Source: Elioraea tepidiphila DSM 17972 (GTDB taxonomy: Bacteria > Pseudomonadota > Alphaproteobacteria > Acetobacterales > Acetobacteraceae). From it: DNA of 64,000 nucleotides. Shown here one piece after another: positions 50,248 through 59,213 of the stretch (positions are counted from its first letter, which is position 1; the number at the start of each line of letters is the position of its first letter). Under the pieces are notes generated by a model, which saw only the letters and a list, made by a program, of their open reading frames with translations, did no database searches and had not been told where the DNA came from. The position numbers and the translations under genes are program-made. The DNA lies in the NCBI RefSeq assembly GCF_000378465.1, contig NZ_KB899916.1, forward strand, positions 62,001 to 126,000, written 5' to 3'.

Positions 50248-52568
50248 GCCGCCTTCGCCGCCGCGATCGTCCGCCACAGCCGTTCCGGCGTGACCGGCAT
50301 GTCGACGTGCTTCACCCCGTCCTCGGCCAGCGCATCGACCACGGCGTTGATCACCGCCGGCGGGCTGCCGACGGCACCCGCCTCGCCCGCGCCCTTCACG
50401 CCGAGCGGGTTGGTCTCGCAGGGGATTTCGAGCAGATCGACATCGATGTCGGGCAGATCGTCGGCGCGCGGGATGCCGTAGTCCATGAAGGTGCCGGAGA
50501 CGAGCTGGCCGTTCGCCGGGTCGTACACCGTGTGCTCGAGCACTGCCTGGCCGATCCCCTGCGCCACACCCCCGTGCACCTGGCCACGCACGATCAGCGG
50601 GTTGATCGCGTGGCCGACATCGTCGCAGACGATGTAGCGCACCACGTCCAGCGCGCCGGTCGCGGGGTCGATCTCCACCTCGGCGATGTGGCAGCCGTTC
50701 GGGAAGGTGTGTGCCTTGATCTCGGCGACCTCGGCCGCATCGAGCGTGGTCACGTCCTGCCCAGCGGCGGCCTTCTTCCGCTGCGTGAGCGCCAGGTCGA
50801 TGATGCCGATGGCACGGTCGGTGCCGACGACACTGAACCTGCCCGCTTCGAACACGATGTCTGCGGGGGCGACCTCCAGCGCCTCGCCGGCCGCACGCTT
50901 GCCCTTCTCGATCACGGTCGCCGTGGTGGCGAGGATCGCCTGGCCCTCGGAGTAGAGGCTGCGGGCACCGCCCGTGCCGCCGCCGGTCGGGATCTCGTCG
51001 GAGTCGCCCTGCACCACACGGATCTTCTCGTGCGGAATCCCGAGTTCGGCCGCGGTCAGCATGATGTAGGCCGTCTCGTGCCCCTGGCCGGTCGATTGCG
51101 TGCCGACCAGCACGTCCACCATACCATCCTCGGCGAAGCGGATCTCGGCACGCTCGGTCGGCGCCCCGCCCGTAGCTTCGAGATAGTAGGCAAGCCCGAT
51201 GCCGCGCCGGCGGCCGCGTCGCGCCGCTTCCTGGCGCCGCTGCGGGAACCCGGCCCAGTCGATCTTCTTCAGCCCGGCATCGAGGACGGTGACGAAATCG
51301 CCGCTGTCATACGTCGCTCCCATCGGCGTCTTCCACGGCATGGCCGAGGGCGGCACCATGTTGCGGCGGCGGATCTCGACGCGGTCGATCTTCATCTCGC
51401 GCGCGGCCGTGTCGATCAGCCGCTCGACCACGTAGTTGGCCTCCGGCCGCCCGGCGCCGCGATAGGCATCGACCGGCGTGGTGTTGGTCAGCAGGCCAAG
51501 GACGTTCACGTACACGGATTTGAAGCCATAGACGCTGGCGAGCACCTTGGAGCCAGCGCCGGTCGGGATGAACGGCGCGTAGTTCGAGAGATAGGCACCC
51601 ATGTTGGCGAGGGTGCGCGTGCGCAGCGCGAGGAACCGGCCGTCCTTGTCGAGGGCGAGTTCGCCGGTGGTGATGTTGTCGCGCCCATGCGTGTCGGAGA
51701 GGAACGCCTCCGACCGCTCCGACGCCCACTTCACCGGCCGGCCGAGCGCGCGCGCGGCGAAGCAGACCATCACGTGCTCTGGATAAAGGAACAGCTTCAT
51801 CCCGAATCCGCCGCCGACATCGGGCGTGATGACACGGAACTGCTCGGGCGGCAGGTTGAAGACGAACTTCGCCAGCATGTCCTTGAGCTGCCAAGAGCCC
51901 TGGGTATTGGCGTGCAGCGTGAAGCGGTTCGAGGTGGCATCGTACTCGGCGACGGCCGCGCGCGCTTCCATCGAGGCGACGACGATTCGGTTGTTCACCA
52001 CGGTCAGCCGGGTGACGTGGGCGGCCTCCTTGAACAGCCGGTCGGTTTCGGCCTTGTCGCCCGTTTCCCAGTCGAAGCAGAGGTTACGTGCGACCCCATC
52101 CCAAACGAGCGGCGCGCTCGCCTCGTGCGCGCGGGCGAGCTCGGTGACCGAGGGCAGTTCCTCGTAGTCCACCGCCAGCGCCTCGGCGCCGTCGCGCGCG
52201 GCCTGGGGCGTTTCGCCCACCACGAAGGCGACCGGATCGCCGACATGGCGCACCCGGCCGACGGCGAGCGCGGGCCGCGGCGTCTCGGCGCGCGGCGAGC
52301 CGTCACGGCTCTTGAGCGGGATCATGCAGGGCACGTCACCGAGCCCGGCCTTCTTCAGGTCCTCGCCTGTGAACACGCCGAGCACGCCCTTGACGGCGAG
52401 TGCGGGCGCCTTGTCGATCGAACGGATCGCCGCATGCGCGTAGGGGCTGCGCACCACCACGCCCCAGCTCTGGCCGGGCAGGCTGACGTCATCGGTGTAG
52501 CGCCCGTGGCCGCGCAACAGGCGCGGATCCTCGACACGGCGCATCGGCTGGCTGAGCCCGAACTTCAT
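50244..52568 (-). CDS. Molybdenum hydroxylase large subunit, CoxL form II-like
   Basis: The start at 52568 (MKFGLSQPMRRVEDPRLLRG) gives 774 residues. DPRLLRGHGRYTDDVSLPG is the CoxL/xanthine dehydrogenase opening; TPDVGGGFGMKLFLYPEHVMVCFAA and the active-site loop DAYRGAGRPEANYVVERLID identify form II: true CO dehydrogenases have AYxCSFR instead. VGTQSTGQGHETAY and KGAGEAGAVGSPPAVINAV bind the Mo cofactor. It likely hydroxylates an aromatic or heterocyclic acid or aldehyde. The FAD (CoxM) and FeS (CoxS) subunits are not adjacent. Confidence 0.92.
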   Translation of the reverse strand: MKFGLSQPMRRVEDPRLLRGHGRYTDDVSLPGQSWGVVVRSPYAHAAIRSIDKAPALAVKGVLGVFTGEDLKKAGLGDVPCMIPLKSRDGSPRAETPRPALAVGRVRHVGDPVAFVVGETPQAARDGAEALAVDYEELPSVTELARAHEASAPLVWDGVARNLCFDWETGDKAETDRLFKEAAHVTRLTVVNNRIVVASMEARAAVAEYDATSNRFTLHANTQGSWQLKDMLAKFVFNLPPEQFRVITPDVGGGFGMKLFLYPEHVMVCFAARALGRPVKWASERSEAFLSDTHGRDNITTGELALDKDGRFLALRTRTLANMGAYLSNYAPFIPTGAGSKVLASVYGFKSVYVNVLGLLTNTTPVDAYRGAGRPEANYVVERLIDTAAREMKIDRVEIRRRNMVPPSAMPWKTPMGATYDSGDFVTVLDAGLKKIDWAGFPQRRQEAARRGRRRGIGLAYYLEATGGAPTERAEIRFAEDGMVDVLVGTQSTGQGHETAYIMLTAAELGIPHEKIRVVQGDSDEIPTGGGTGGARSLYSEGQAILATTATVIEKGKRAAGEALEVAPADIVFEAGRFSVVGTDRAIGIIDLALTQRKKAAAGQDVTTLDAAEVAEIKAHTFPNGCHIAEVEIDPATGALDVVRYIVCDDVGHAINPLIVRGQVHGGVAQGIGQAVLEHTVYDPANGQLVSGTFMDYGIPRADDLPDIDVDLLEIPCETNPLGVKGAGEAGAVGSPPAVINAVVDALAEDGVKHVDMPVTPERLWRTIAAAKAA

Positions 52569-52622
52569 CCTGACGCTCCCCGGGGTTGCAACGTTTCGCC
52601 GCACAGCATGTGGCCGAGCGGT

Positions 52623-53744
52623 ATGCTTCGCCAAGCCCCCCGGCTCCGGAGTCGCGCCGTGCCCCCAGACCCGCCTCCCTACGCGCAGTTCGAGCGGCTG
52701 CTGGCGCTGGCCCTGCCGGGACTGCTGGCGGTGGCCTGCTTCATCGTGATCGCGCCCTTCGCCGCGGCCCTGCTCTGGGCCGCTGTGATCGTGGTGTCGG
52801 TCTGGCGCCCGCTCGAATGGCTGACCGCGCGGCTCGGCGGCCGGCGCGGGCTGGTCGGGGTGCTGCTGACGCTCGCGGCCCTCGCCGTGATCGTCGGCCC
52901 CGCGGTCGCGCTTGGTGACGCCGCGGTCTCGGCGATCCCCGAACTCCGCGCCATGGCGGACGATCTCGGCGCCGCGGCCCGGACCCACGGGCCGGCGCTG
53001 CTGGCGCAGCTCCCCGTCGTCGGCGAGCGCGCGGCCGCGACCTGGAGCGCGATGGTGGAGGATGTCGGGCCCCTGGTGGAGGCGGCCGGCAAGGTCGCGC
53101 CCGAGGTCGGCGCGTGGCTCGCCCGTCAGACGCTCGCGCTGGGCCTGACCATGCTCCAACTGCTGCTGGTCTGCCTCGCCAGCGGGGTGATGTACGCGCG
53201 CGGGCCCGCCGGGGCGCAGCTTGTGCAACGGCTCGCCGAGCGGATCGGCGGCGCCGACGGGATCGAGACGCTGGAAGTAGCGGTGCGCGCGATCCGCGCG
53301 GTCTCGGCAGGTGTGGTCGGCACCGCGGCCGTGCAGGCCGTTCTCGCCTGGCTCGGTTTCGCGCTCGCCGGCGTGCCGGCACCCTTTGCGCTCGCGATCG
53401 GCGTCCTGGTGCTGGGTATCGTGCAGATCGGCCCGTTACCCGTGTGGGTGCCGGTGGTGGTGTGGATGTTCGCCACCAGCGAAAACACGCTGGCCAACAT
53501 CCTGCTGCTGATCTGGAGTGCCGGCGTGGTTCAGACGGTGGACAACGTGCTGCGGCCGCTGCTGATCAGCCGCGGCGCCCGCCTGCCGCTGCTGCTGATG
53601 CTGGTCGGCGTGCTCGGCGGGCTGATCTCGATGGGGCTGATCGGGGTGTTCCTCGGCCCGACCATCCTCGGCGTCGGCTACGTGCTGCTGCGCCGCTGGT
53701 TGGGACTCGAGCCGATCCCGAGCGCGCCCTCAGCGTCCGGCTGA
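52623..53744 (+). CDS. AI-2E/PerM-family membrane transporter
   Basis: The product has 373 residues with about seven membrane segments. ATG at 52623 and GTG at 52659 are both possible starts. PYAQFERLLALALPGLLAVACFIVIAPFAAALLWAAVIVVSVWRPLEWL is the family opening, and VQAVLAWLGFALAGVPAPFALAIGVLVLGIVQIGPLPVWVPVVVWMF with SRGARLPLLLMLVGVLGGLISMGLIGVFLGPTILGVGY is its conserved end. Members export signals or Na+; substrate unknown. Its end overlaps the convergent protease gene by 15 bases. Confidence 0.88.
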   Translation: MLRQAPRLRSRAVPPDPPPYAQFERLLALALPGLLAVACFIVIAPFAAALLWAAVIVVSVWRPLEWLTARLGGRRGLVGVLLTLAALAVIVGPAVALGDAAVSAIPELRAMADDLGAAARTHGPALLAQLPVVGERAAATWSAMVEDVGPLVEAAGKVAPEVGAWLARQTLALGLTMLQLLLVCLASGVMYARGPAGAQLVQRLAERIGGADGIETLEVAVRAIRAVSAGVVGTAAVQAVLAWLGFALAGVPAPFALAIGVLVLGIVQIGPLPVWVPVVVWMFATSENTLANILLLIWSAGVVQTVDNVLRPLLISRGARLPLLLMLVGVLGGLISMGLIGVFLGPTILGVGYVLLRRWLGLEPIPSAPSASG

Positions 53745-54446
53745 GGCGATCAGCCGGCGCGCCTCGTCGATCGCCGGGCCGATCCCGAGCACGAACACCT
53801 CGCGCCCCTCGGGGCGGAGCAGCCCATCGACATCGGCGCCCGTGAGCATGCCGAGCAGCGGCGCCGCGCCGGGCGAGACGAGCGCCGTCGTCAGACCGAG
53901 CACCGCGCCGTCCGGGCCGACCACGGGGCCGCCGGAGTAGCCCATCAGCGCGCCCATCCGGGCGATGAAACCCTGGCCCAGACCATCGATCGCGGCGTCA
54001 TGCTCCATCACCCAGCCCTGGGCGAGGCCCGGTCCCACCGTGGTCGTCCCGGCCGCCCAGACCGGCTGGGCCGGGAGCGGTCCGGCCTTCGCGGTGCGCG
54101 CGGGGGCGAGGAACCCCTCGGGCACGCGCAGCACCGCCAGATCCATCGCCTCCGACCGCCCGATCAGGGTCGCGCTCGCCCGCGTCCCGTCGTCACGCAC
54201 CAGCGTCGCGCCTTCCACGGCCATGCCGCCGAGCCGCATCACGTGGCTGTTCGTCAGCACATGGCGGTCGTCGATCGCCACCGCCGAGCCGAGCCCGCCG
54301 AGCAGCGGCGGCGCGCCGATCACCACCGCGGCGTAGCTCTGCCGCGCCACTGGCTCGACCGGCGTGCCGACCGTGGCGGGGCCCGGAACGCTGGCACAGG
54401 CAGCGACGGCAAGCGCGAGAGCGAGGGCGGGAAGGGTTCGGCGCAT
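53730..54446 (-). CDS. Trypsin-like serine protease, lipoprotein
   Basis: The start at 54446 (MRRTLPALALALAVAACASVPG) gives a lipobox (VAAC) and 238 residues. The catalytic triad is readable: His in LTNSHVMRLG, Asp in AMDLAVLRVP and Ser in MGYSGGPVVGPDG. It is a short, membrane-anchored S1-type protease without a PDZ domain, probably facing the periplasm. It is divergent from the liv operon. Confidence 0.86.
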   Translation of the reverse strand: MRRTLPALALALAVAACASVPGPATVGTPVEPVARQSYAAVVIGAPPLLGGLGSAVAIDDRHVLTNSHVMRLGGMAVEGATLVRDDGTRASATLIGRSEAMDLAVLRVPEGFLAPARTAKAGPLPAQPVWAAGTTTVGPGLAQGWVMEHDAAIDGLGQGFIARMGALMGYSGGPVVGPDGAVLGLTTALVSPGAAPLLGMLTGADVDGLLRPEGREVFVLGIGPAIDEARRLIASAGR

Positions 54447-54613
54447 CGCGGCGATCCTCGGGTGCGGGGGCATGCCAGGATGAAACCGCAATTGCTTGAA
54501 CGAAGAGTGAACAGACGATCGTAGGAGCGCCGGGGTGCCGTGCTTGCCGCGCATTCCCGCTCTTGCGCCGCAGCATGGCTTTTTGGCAGGCTGCGCGTCG
54601 CAGGGGGAGGCCA

Positions 54614-55369
54614 TTGGGCAACGACGTCGTTCTTGAAACCGAGGGATTGACCAAGGAGTTCCTCGGGTTTGTCGCGGTGAAGGATGTCGCGCTTCGGGTC
54701 AGGCGCGGCACCATCCACGCGCTGATCGGCCCGAACGGCGCCGGCAAGACCACGGTGTTCAACCTGCTCACCAAGTTCCTGGAACCGAGCGCGGGCGCGA
54801 TCCGCTTTGACGGACGCGACATCACCGGCCTCAAACCCGCCGAGGTGGCGCGGCTCGGCATGGTGCGCAGCTTCCAGATCTCGGCCGTGTTCCCGCACCT
54901 CACGGCACTCGAGAATGTCCGGCTGGCGCTCCAGCGCGAGCGCGGCTCGTCCTACGATTTTTGGCGCCCTGAACGTCTGCTCGCGCGCTACGAGGACCGC
55001 GCGCGCGCCCTGCTGGCCGATGTCGGTCTCGACGGCTACGAGGACGTCCTGGCGGGCCTGCTCCCCTACGGACGCAAGCGCGCGCTGGAGATCGCGACCA
55101 CGCTCGCGCTCGATCCGCCGATGATGCTGCTCGACGAACCCACCGCCGGCATGGCGCACGACGACGTCGACCGGGTGGTCGCGCTGGTGCGGCGGGTGCG
55201 CGAGGGCCGCACCATCCTGCTGGTGGAGCACAACCTGAAGGTGGTCGCCGGGCTGTCCGATACCATCACCGTGCTCACGCGCGGCCAGGTGCTGGCCGAG
55301 GGCGACTACGCCGCGATCAGCGCCAACCCGGACGTGAAGGCCGCCTATATCGGGTCCGACGATGCTTGA
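54614..55369 (+). CDS. livG: Branched-chain amino-acid-type ABC transporter ATPase
   Basis: The start is taken as TTG at 54614 because GGGGGAGG ends three bases upstream; in-frame ATG lies at 54563/54575 without such a site. The product has 251 residues. Walker A is LIGPNGAGKTTVFNLL, the signature region LPYGRKRALEIATTLALDPPMMLLDEP includes the LivG-type degenerate signature YGRKR and Walker B, and LLVEHNLKVV is the switch region. It energises the LivHM channel. It overlaps livF by eight bases. Confidence 0.92.
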   Translation: MGNDVVLETEGLTKEFLGFVAVKDVALRVRRGTIHALIGPNGAGKTTVFNLLTKFLEPSAGAIRFDGRDITGLKPAEVARLGMVRSFQISAVFPHLTALENVRLALQRERGSSYDFWRPERLLARYEDRARALLADVGLDGYEDVLAGLLPYGRKRALEIATTLALDPPMMLLDEPTAGMAHDDVDRVVALVRRVREGRTILLVEHNLKVVAGLSDTITVLTRGQVLAEGDYAAISANPDVKAAYIGSDDA

Positions 55370-56054
55370 GGTGCGGGGCCTGGAGGCCTGGTACGGCGAG
55401 AGCCACGTACTGCACGGGGTCGATCTCGACGTCGGCGACGGCGAGATCGTCACGCTGCTTGGTCGCAACGGCGCCGGCAAGAGCACGACCATCAAGGCGA
55501 TCATGGGCGTGGTGGAGAGCCGCAAGGGCTCGATCCGCTACAACGGCACCGAGACGATCGGGCTCGCACCGGACCGCATCGCGAGGCTGGGCATCGCCTG
55601 GTGCCCGGAGGAGCGCGGCATCTTCGCCAGCCTGACGGTGAAGGAGAACCTGCTGCTGCCCCCCGAGATCGCGCCGAGCCAAGTCGATCTCGACCGCATC
55701 TACACGTTGTTCCCCAACCTGAAGGAACGCCTCTCCAGCCCAGGCACCAAGCTCTCGGGGGGCGAGCAGCAGATGCTGGCGATCGCGCGCATCATGCGCA
55801 CCGGCGCCAAGCTGATGCTGCTCGACGAGCCGACCGAGGGGCTTGCCCCGGTGATCATCCAGCAGATCGGGCGGACCGTGCAGGCGCTGAAGGAGATCGG
55901 CCTGACCGTGCTGCTGGTCGAGCAGAACTTCCGATTCGCGCAGAAGGTCGCGGATCGGCACTATGTCATGGAGCACGGGCGGATCGTCGACATGATCCCC
56001 CGGGCTGAACTCGAGGCCAGCATGGACCGTCTGCACAGTTATCTCGGCGTGTAG
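55362..56054 (+). CDS. livF: Branched-chain amino-acid-type ABC transporter ATPase
   Basis: The product has 230 residues. Walker A is LLGRNGAGKSTTIKAI, the signature is KLSGGEQQMLAIARIMRTGAKLMLLDEPTEGLAPVI, exact for LivF, and VLLVEQNFRFAQKVADRHYVMEHG follows. It pairs with LivG. The substrate is set by the binding protein encoded next and may be an amide or short-chain compound rather than a branched-chain amino acid. Confidence 0.94.
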   Translation: MLEVRGLEAWYGESHVLHGVDLDVGDGEIVTLLGRNGAGKSTTIKAIMGVVESRKGSIRYNGTETIGLAPDRIARLGIAWCPEERGIFASLTVKENLLLPPEIAPSQVDLDRIYTLFPNLKERLSSPGTKLSGGEQQMLAIARIMRTGAKLMLLDEPTEGLAPVIIQQIGRTVQALKEIGLTVLLVEQNFRFAQKVADRHYVMEHGRIVDMIPRAELEASMDRLHSYLGV

Positions 56055-56081
56055 GGCGGCCGACACAGGGAGAGAGAACCG

Positions 56082-57326
56082 ATGGCATTCAACCGACGCA
56101 CGCTGCTCGCAGGCGCCGCCGCCGGCGCGGCCCTGCCGCTCGTCACGCCGTTGCGCCATGCGCGCGCCCAGGCGGCGAACACGATCCGGATCGGCGTGCT
56201 GAACGACCAGTCCGGCCTCTACCGCGACCTCTCGGGACCTGGTTCGACCCAGGCCGTGCGGCTGGCGATCCAGGAGAGCGGGATCACCACCCGCGGCGTG
56301 AACGTCGAGGTGGTCGAGGCCGATCACCAGAACCGCCCTGATGTGGGCTCGACCGTGGTCCGCCAGTGGCTCGATCGCGACAACTTCGACGTGATCGTCG
56401 ATGTCCCCACCTCGTCGGTGGCGCTCGCCGTGAACACGCTGGTGCGTGAGCGCAACAAGGTCTTCCTCTGCTCCGGTGCCGCGACCTCCGATCTCAGCGG
56501 ACCCGCCTGCTCGCCGAACACGATCCACTGGACCTACGACACCTGGATGCTGGCGCGCGGCACGGGCGGGGCGATGGTCGCCGCCGGTGGCCGGACCTGG
56601 TTCTTCATCACGGCCGACTATGCGTTCGGCCACGCTCTCGAGCGCGATGTGTCGGCCTTCGTGCGCAACGCCGGCGGGCAGGTCGTCGGCTCGGTGCGCA
56701 CGCCGTTCCCGGGCACGACCGACTTCTCCTCGTTCCTGCTGCAGGCACAGCAGAGCCGCGCCCAGGTGATCGGCCTCGCCAACGCCGGCGGCGACACGAT
56801 CAACTCGATCAAGCAGGCCGCCGAGTTCGGCATCACGCGCCGCGGCACCCGGCTTGCGGGTCTGCTGGTGTTCATCACCGACGTGCACGCCCTTGGCCTG
56901 CCGACGTCCCAGGGGCTCGTGCTGACCGAGACGTTCTACTGGGATCTGAACGACCGCACGCGCGCCTTCACCCAGCGCCTCGGCCGGATGCCGAACGACG
57001 TTCGGCCGTCGATGGTGCAGGCCGGCTGCTACTCGGCGGTGCTGCACTACCTGAAGGCGGTGGAGGCGATGGGCGTTGCCGCAGCCAAGGCGTCCGGTGC
57101 TGCCGCCGTCGAACGGATGAAGAGCATCCCGACCTCCGACGACTGCTTCGGCGAAGGCACGATCCGCCCCGACGGCCGCAAGATCCACGCCGCCTATCTG
57201 TTCCAGGTGAAGACGCCCCAGGAGAGCCGCGGGCCCTGGGACTACTACAAGCTGCTCCAGACCATTCCCGCGAACGAGGCGTTCCGCCCCGTGACCGAGG
57301 GCAACTGCCCGCTGGTCCGCACCTGA
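56082..57326 (+). CDS. Periplasmic binding protein of the LivK/UrtA type
   Basis: The product has 414 residues. The Tat-like signal MAFNRRTLLAGAAAGAALPLVTPLRHARA precedes NTIRIGVLNDQSGLYRDLSGPGSTQAVRLAIQE, the family opening. AVNTLVRERNKVFLCSGAATSDLSGPACSPNTIHWTYDTWMLA is the ligand cleft region. It belongs to the Liv-like ABC system with the two ATPases upstream and two permeases downstream. A strong hairpin follows the stop. Confidence 0.91.
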   Translation: MAFNRRTLLAGAAAGAALPLVTPLRHARAQAANTIRIGVLNDQSGLYRDLSGPGSTQAVRLAIQESGITTRGVNVEVVEADHQNRPDVGSTVVRQWLDRDNFDVIVDVPTSSVALAVNTLVRERNKVFLCSGAATSDLSGPACSPNTIHWTYDTWMLARGTGGAMVAAGGRTWFFITADYAFGHALERDVSAFVRNAGGQVVGSVRTPFPGTTDFSSFLLQAQQSRAQVIGLANAGGDTINSIKQAAEFGITRRGTRLAGLLVFITDVHALGLPTSQGLVLTETFYWDLNDRTRAFTQRLGRMPNDVRPSMVQAGCYSAVLHYLKAVEAMGVAAAKASGAAAVERMKSIPTSDDCFGEGTIRPDGRKIHAAYLFQVKTPQESRGPWDYYKLLQTIPANEAFRPVTEGNCPLVRT

Positions 57327-57333
57327 CGGAGAC

Positions 57334-57356
57334 GGGGGCGGGTCAAACCCGCCCCC
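57334..57356 (+). terminator. Intercistronic hairpin between binding-protein and permease genes
   Basis: GGGGGCGGG (57334-57342) pairs perfectly with CCCGCCCCC (57348-57356) around TCAAA. It starts eight bases after the stop codon. Within an operon such a hairpin probably protects the binding-protein message and lowers readthrough into the permease genes. Confidence 0.7.
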
Positions 57357-57378
57357 TCTCGATGCGCCGCCGCGATCC

Positions 57379-58263
57379 ATGACCGAGCTCTGGTACGACC
57401 TCGAGCCGTTCCTGCAGCAGGGCACGCTCGGCCTCGTCAACGGCGCGTTCTACGCGCTGCTGTCCCTCGGGCTTGCCGTCATCTTCGGCATGCTGAACGT
57501 GATCAACTTCGCCCACGGGGCGCAGTTCATGCTCGGCGCCGTGGTTGCCTGGATGCTGCTCACCTATGCCGGCATCGGCTACTGGGGTGCGCTGCTGCTG
57601 AGCCCGCTGATCGTCGGCCTGCTCGGCGTGGTGATCGAGCGGACCATGATCAGCCGGCTCTACAAGCTCGATCACTTGTACGGGCTGCTGCTGACCTTCG
57701 GCCTCGCGCTGATCATCGAGGGCTTGGTGCGAAACCAGTACGGCGTCTCCGGCCTGCCCTACGGCGTGCCGGACGCCTTCCGCATGCCCCCGGTCGATCT
57801 CGGCTACATGCTGATGCCGGCCTACCGGTTCTGGATCGTGGTCGTGTCGATCACGGTGTGCCTCGGCACCTGGTATGCGATCGAAAAGACCAAGCTCGGC
57901 TCCTACCTGCGCGCGGCGGTCGAGCGGCCGCAGCTCGTGCAGGCATTCGGCGTCAACGTGCCGCTGATGATGACGGCGACCTACGGCACGGGCGTGGCGC
58001 TCGCCGCCTTCGCCGGCGTGCTCGCCGCCCCGGTCTACAGCGTCCATCCCGGCATGGGGGCCAACTTCATCATCATCGTGTTCGCGGTGGTCGTGATCGG
58101 CGGGATGGGCTCGATCATGGGCTCGGTCGTCTCCGGCTACGCGCTCGGCATGATCGAAGGGTTCACGCGGGTCTATTATCCGGAGGCATCCGCGACCGTT
58201 GTGTTCGTGATCATGGCGATCGTGCTGCTGGTGCGGCCGGCCGGTCTGTTCGGGCGCGCCTGA
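57379..58263 (+). CDS. livH: Branched-chain amino-acid-type ABC permease
   Basis: The product has 294 residues with eight or so membrane segments. LVNGAFYALLSLGLAVIFGMLNVINFAHGAQFMLGAVVAWML is diagnostic for LivH, and GGMGSIMGSVVSGYALGMIEGFTRVYYPEAS is the EAA-loop region. It forms the channel with LivM, whose gene starts one base after its stop. Confidence 0.94.
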   Translation: MTELWYDLEPFLQQGTLGLVNGAFYALLSLGLAVIFGMLNVINFAHGAQFMLGAVVAWMLLTYAGIGYWGALLLSPLIVGLLGVVIERTMISRLYKLDHLYGLLLTFGLALIIEGLVRNQYGVSGLPYGVPDAFRMPPVDLGYMLMPAYRFWIVVVSITVCLGTWYAIEKTKLGSYLRAAVERPQLVQAFGVNVPLMMTATYGTGVALAAFAGVLAAPVYSVHPGMGANFIIIVFAVVVIGGMGSIMGSVVSGYALGMIEGFTRVYYPEASATVVFVIMAIVLLVRPAGLFGRA

Positions 58264-58264
58264 C

Positions 58265-59188
58265 ATGCCGAACTCGCAGCGGATCGCCCTCGTCGTCCTG
58301 ATCGCGCTGATCGCGATCGGACCGTTCTTCTTCTTCCCCGTGTTCCTGATGAAGGTGCTGTGCTTCGCACTCTACGCCAGCGCTTTCAACCTGCTGCTCG
58401 GCTATGTCGGGTTGCTGTCCTTCGGTCATGCGGCGTATTTCGGCATGGGGTCGTACCTGTCCGCCCATGCGGCCAAGGTCTGGGGCCTGACGCCGGAGCT
58501 CGCGATCCTGACCGGCGGGCTCACGAGTATGGCGCTGGGCGCCGCGTTCGGTTTCCTCGCGATCCGGCGCCAGGGCATCTACTTCGCGATGATCACGCTG
58601 GCGCTGGCGCAGATGGTGTACTTCTTCTGCGTGCAGGCGCCGTTCACCGGCGGTGAGGACGGGATCCAGGCCGTGCCGCGCGGCTATCTGTTCGGCGTGC
58701 TCGACCTGCGCAGCGACTTCACCCTCTACTGGGTGGTGGCGGCGATCGTGCTTGCCTGCTTCCTGTTCCTCTACCGGATCGTGCACAGCCCGTTCGGCCA
58801 GGTGCTGAAGGCGATCCGCGACAACGAGCCGCGCGCGACCTCGCTCGGCTATCGCACCGACAGCTACAAGCTGATCGCCTTCGTGCTGTCCGCGACGATC
58901 GCGGGCATCGCCGGCGGGACCAAGGCGATCGTGTTCCAGATCGCGACGCTGACCGATGTCAACTGGCCGATGAGCGGCGAGGCCGTGCTGATGACGCTGG
59001 TGGGCGGCATCGGCACGATGTTCGGGCCCGCGACCGGCGCACTGGTGATCGTGACCATGCAGAACGAGCTCGCCGAGTTCGGCGCCTGGGTGACGGTGAT
59101 CCAGGGCGCGATCTTCGTCGCCTGCGTGCTGGCATTCCGCCGCGGCATCATCGGCGAGTTGCAGGCGAAGCTGCGCAAGCCGTTGTAA
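58265..59188 (+). CDS. livM: Branched-chain amino-acid-type ABC permease
   Basis: The product has 307 residues. LYASAFNLLLGYVGLLSFGHAAYFGMGSYLSAHAAKVWG is the LivM core, ALAQMVYFFCVQAPFTGGEDGIQAVPRGYLFG and SPFGQVLKAIRDNEPRATSLGYRTDSYKLIAFVLSATIAGIAGG hold the conserved coupling loop. It completes the livGF-K-HM operon. Confidence 0.94.
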   Translation: MPNSQRIALVVLIALIAIGPFFFFPVFLMKVLCFALYASAFNLLLGYVGLLSFGHAAYFGMGSYLSAHAAKVWGLTPELAILTGGLTSMALGAAFGFLAIRRQGIYFAMITLALAQMVYFFCVQAPFTGGEDGIQAVPRGYLFGVLDLRSDFTLYWVVAAIVLACFLFLYRIVHSPFGQVLKAIRDNEPRATSLGYRTDSYKLIAFVLSATIAGIAGGTKAIVFQIATLTDVNWPMSGEAVLMTLVGGIGTMFGPATGALVIVTMQNELAEFGAWVTVIQGAIFVACVLAFRRGIIGELQAKLRKPL

Positions 59189-59198
59189 GGATGGGAAA

Positions 59199-59212
59199 GG
59201 GCCGGAAGGCCC
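59199..59212. terminator. Short hairpin between convergent genes
   Basis: GGGCC-ggaa-GGCCC lies between the livM stop and the MmgE/PrpD stop. It is a weak candidate for a shared terminator. Confidence 0.4.
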
Positions 59213-59213
59213 C

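Noticed and set aside
50244-52568. A genuine carbon monoxide dehydrogenase
   Set aside because: The active-site loop is AYRGAGR, not AYxCSFR.
50307-53744. A very long open frame on the plus strand opposite the CoxL-type gene
   Set aside because: It is an antisense shadow up to about 52,600; only the part from 52,623 encodes a recognisable membrane transporter.
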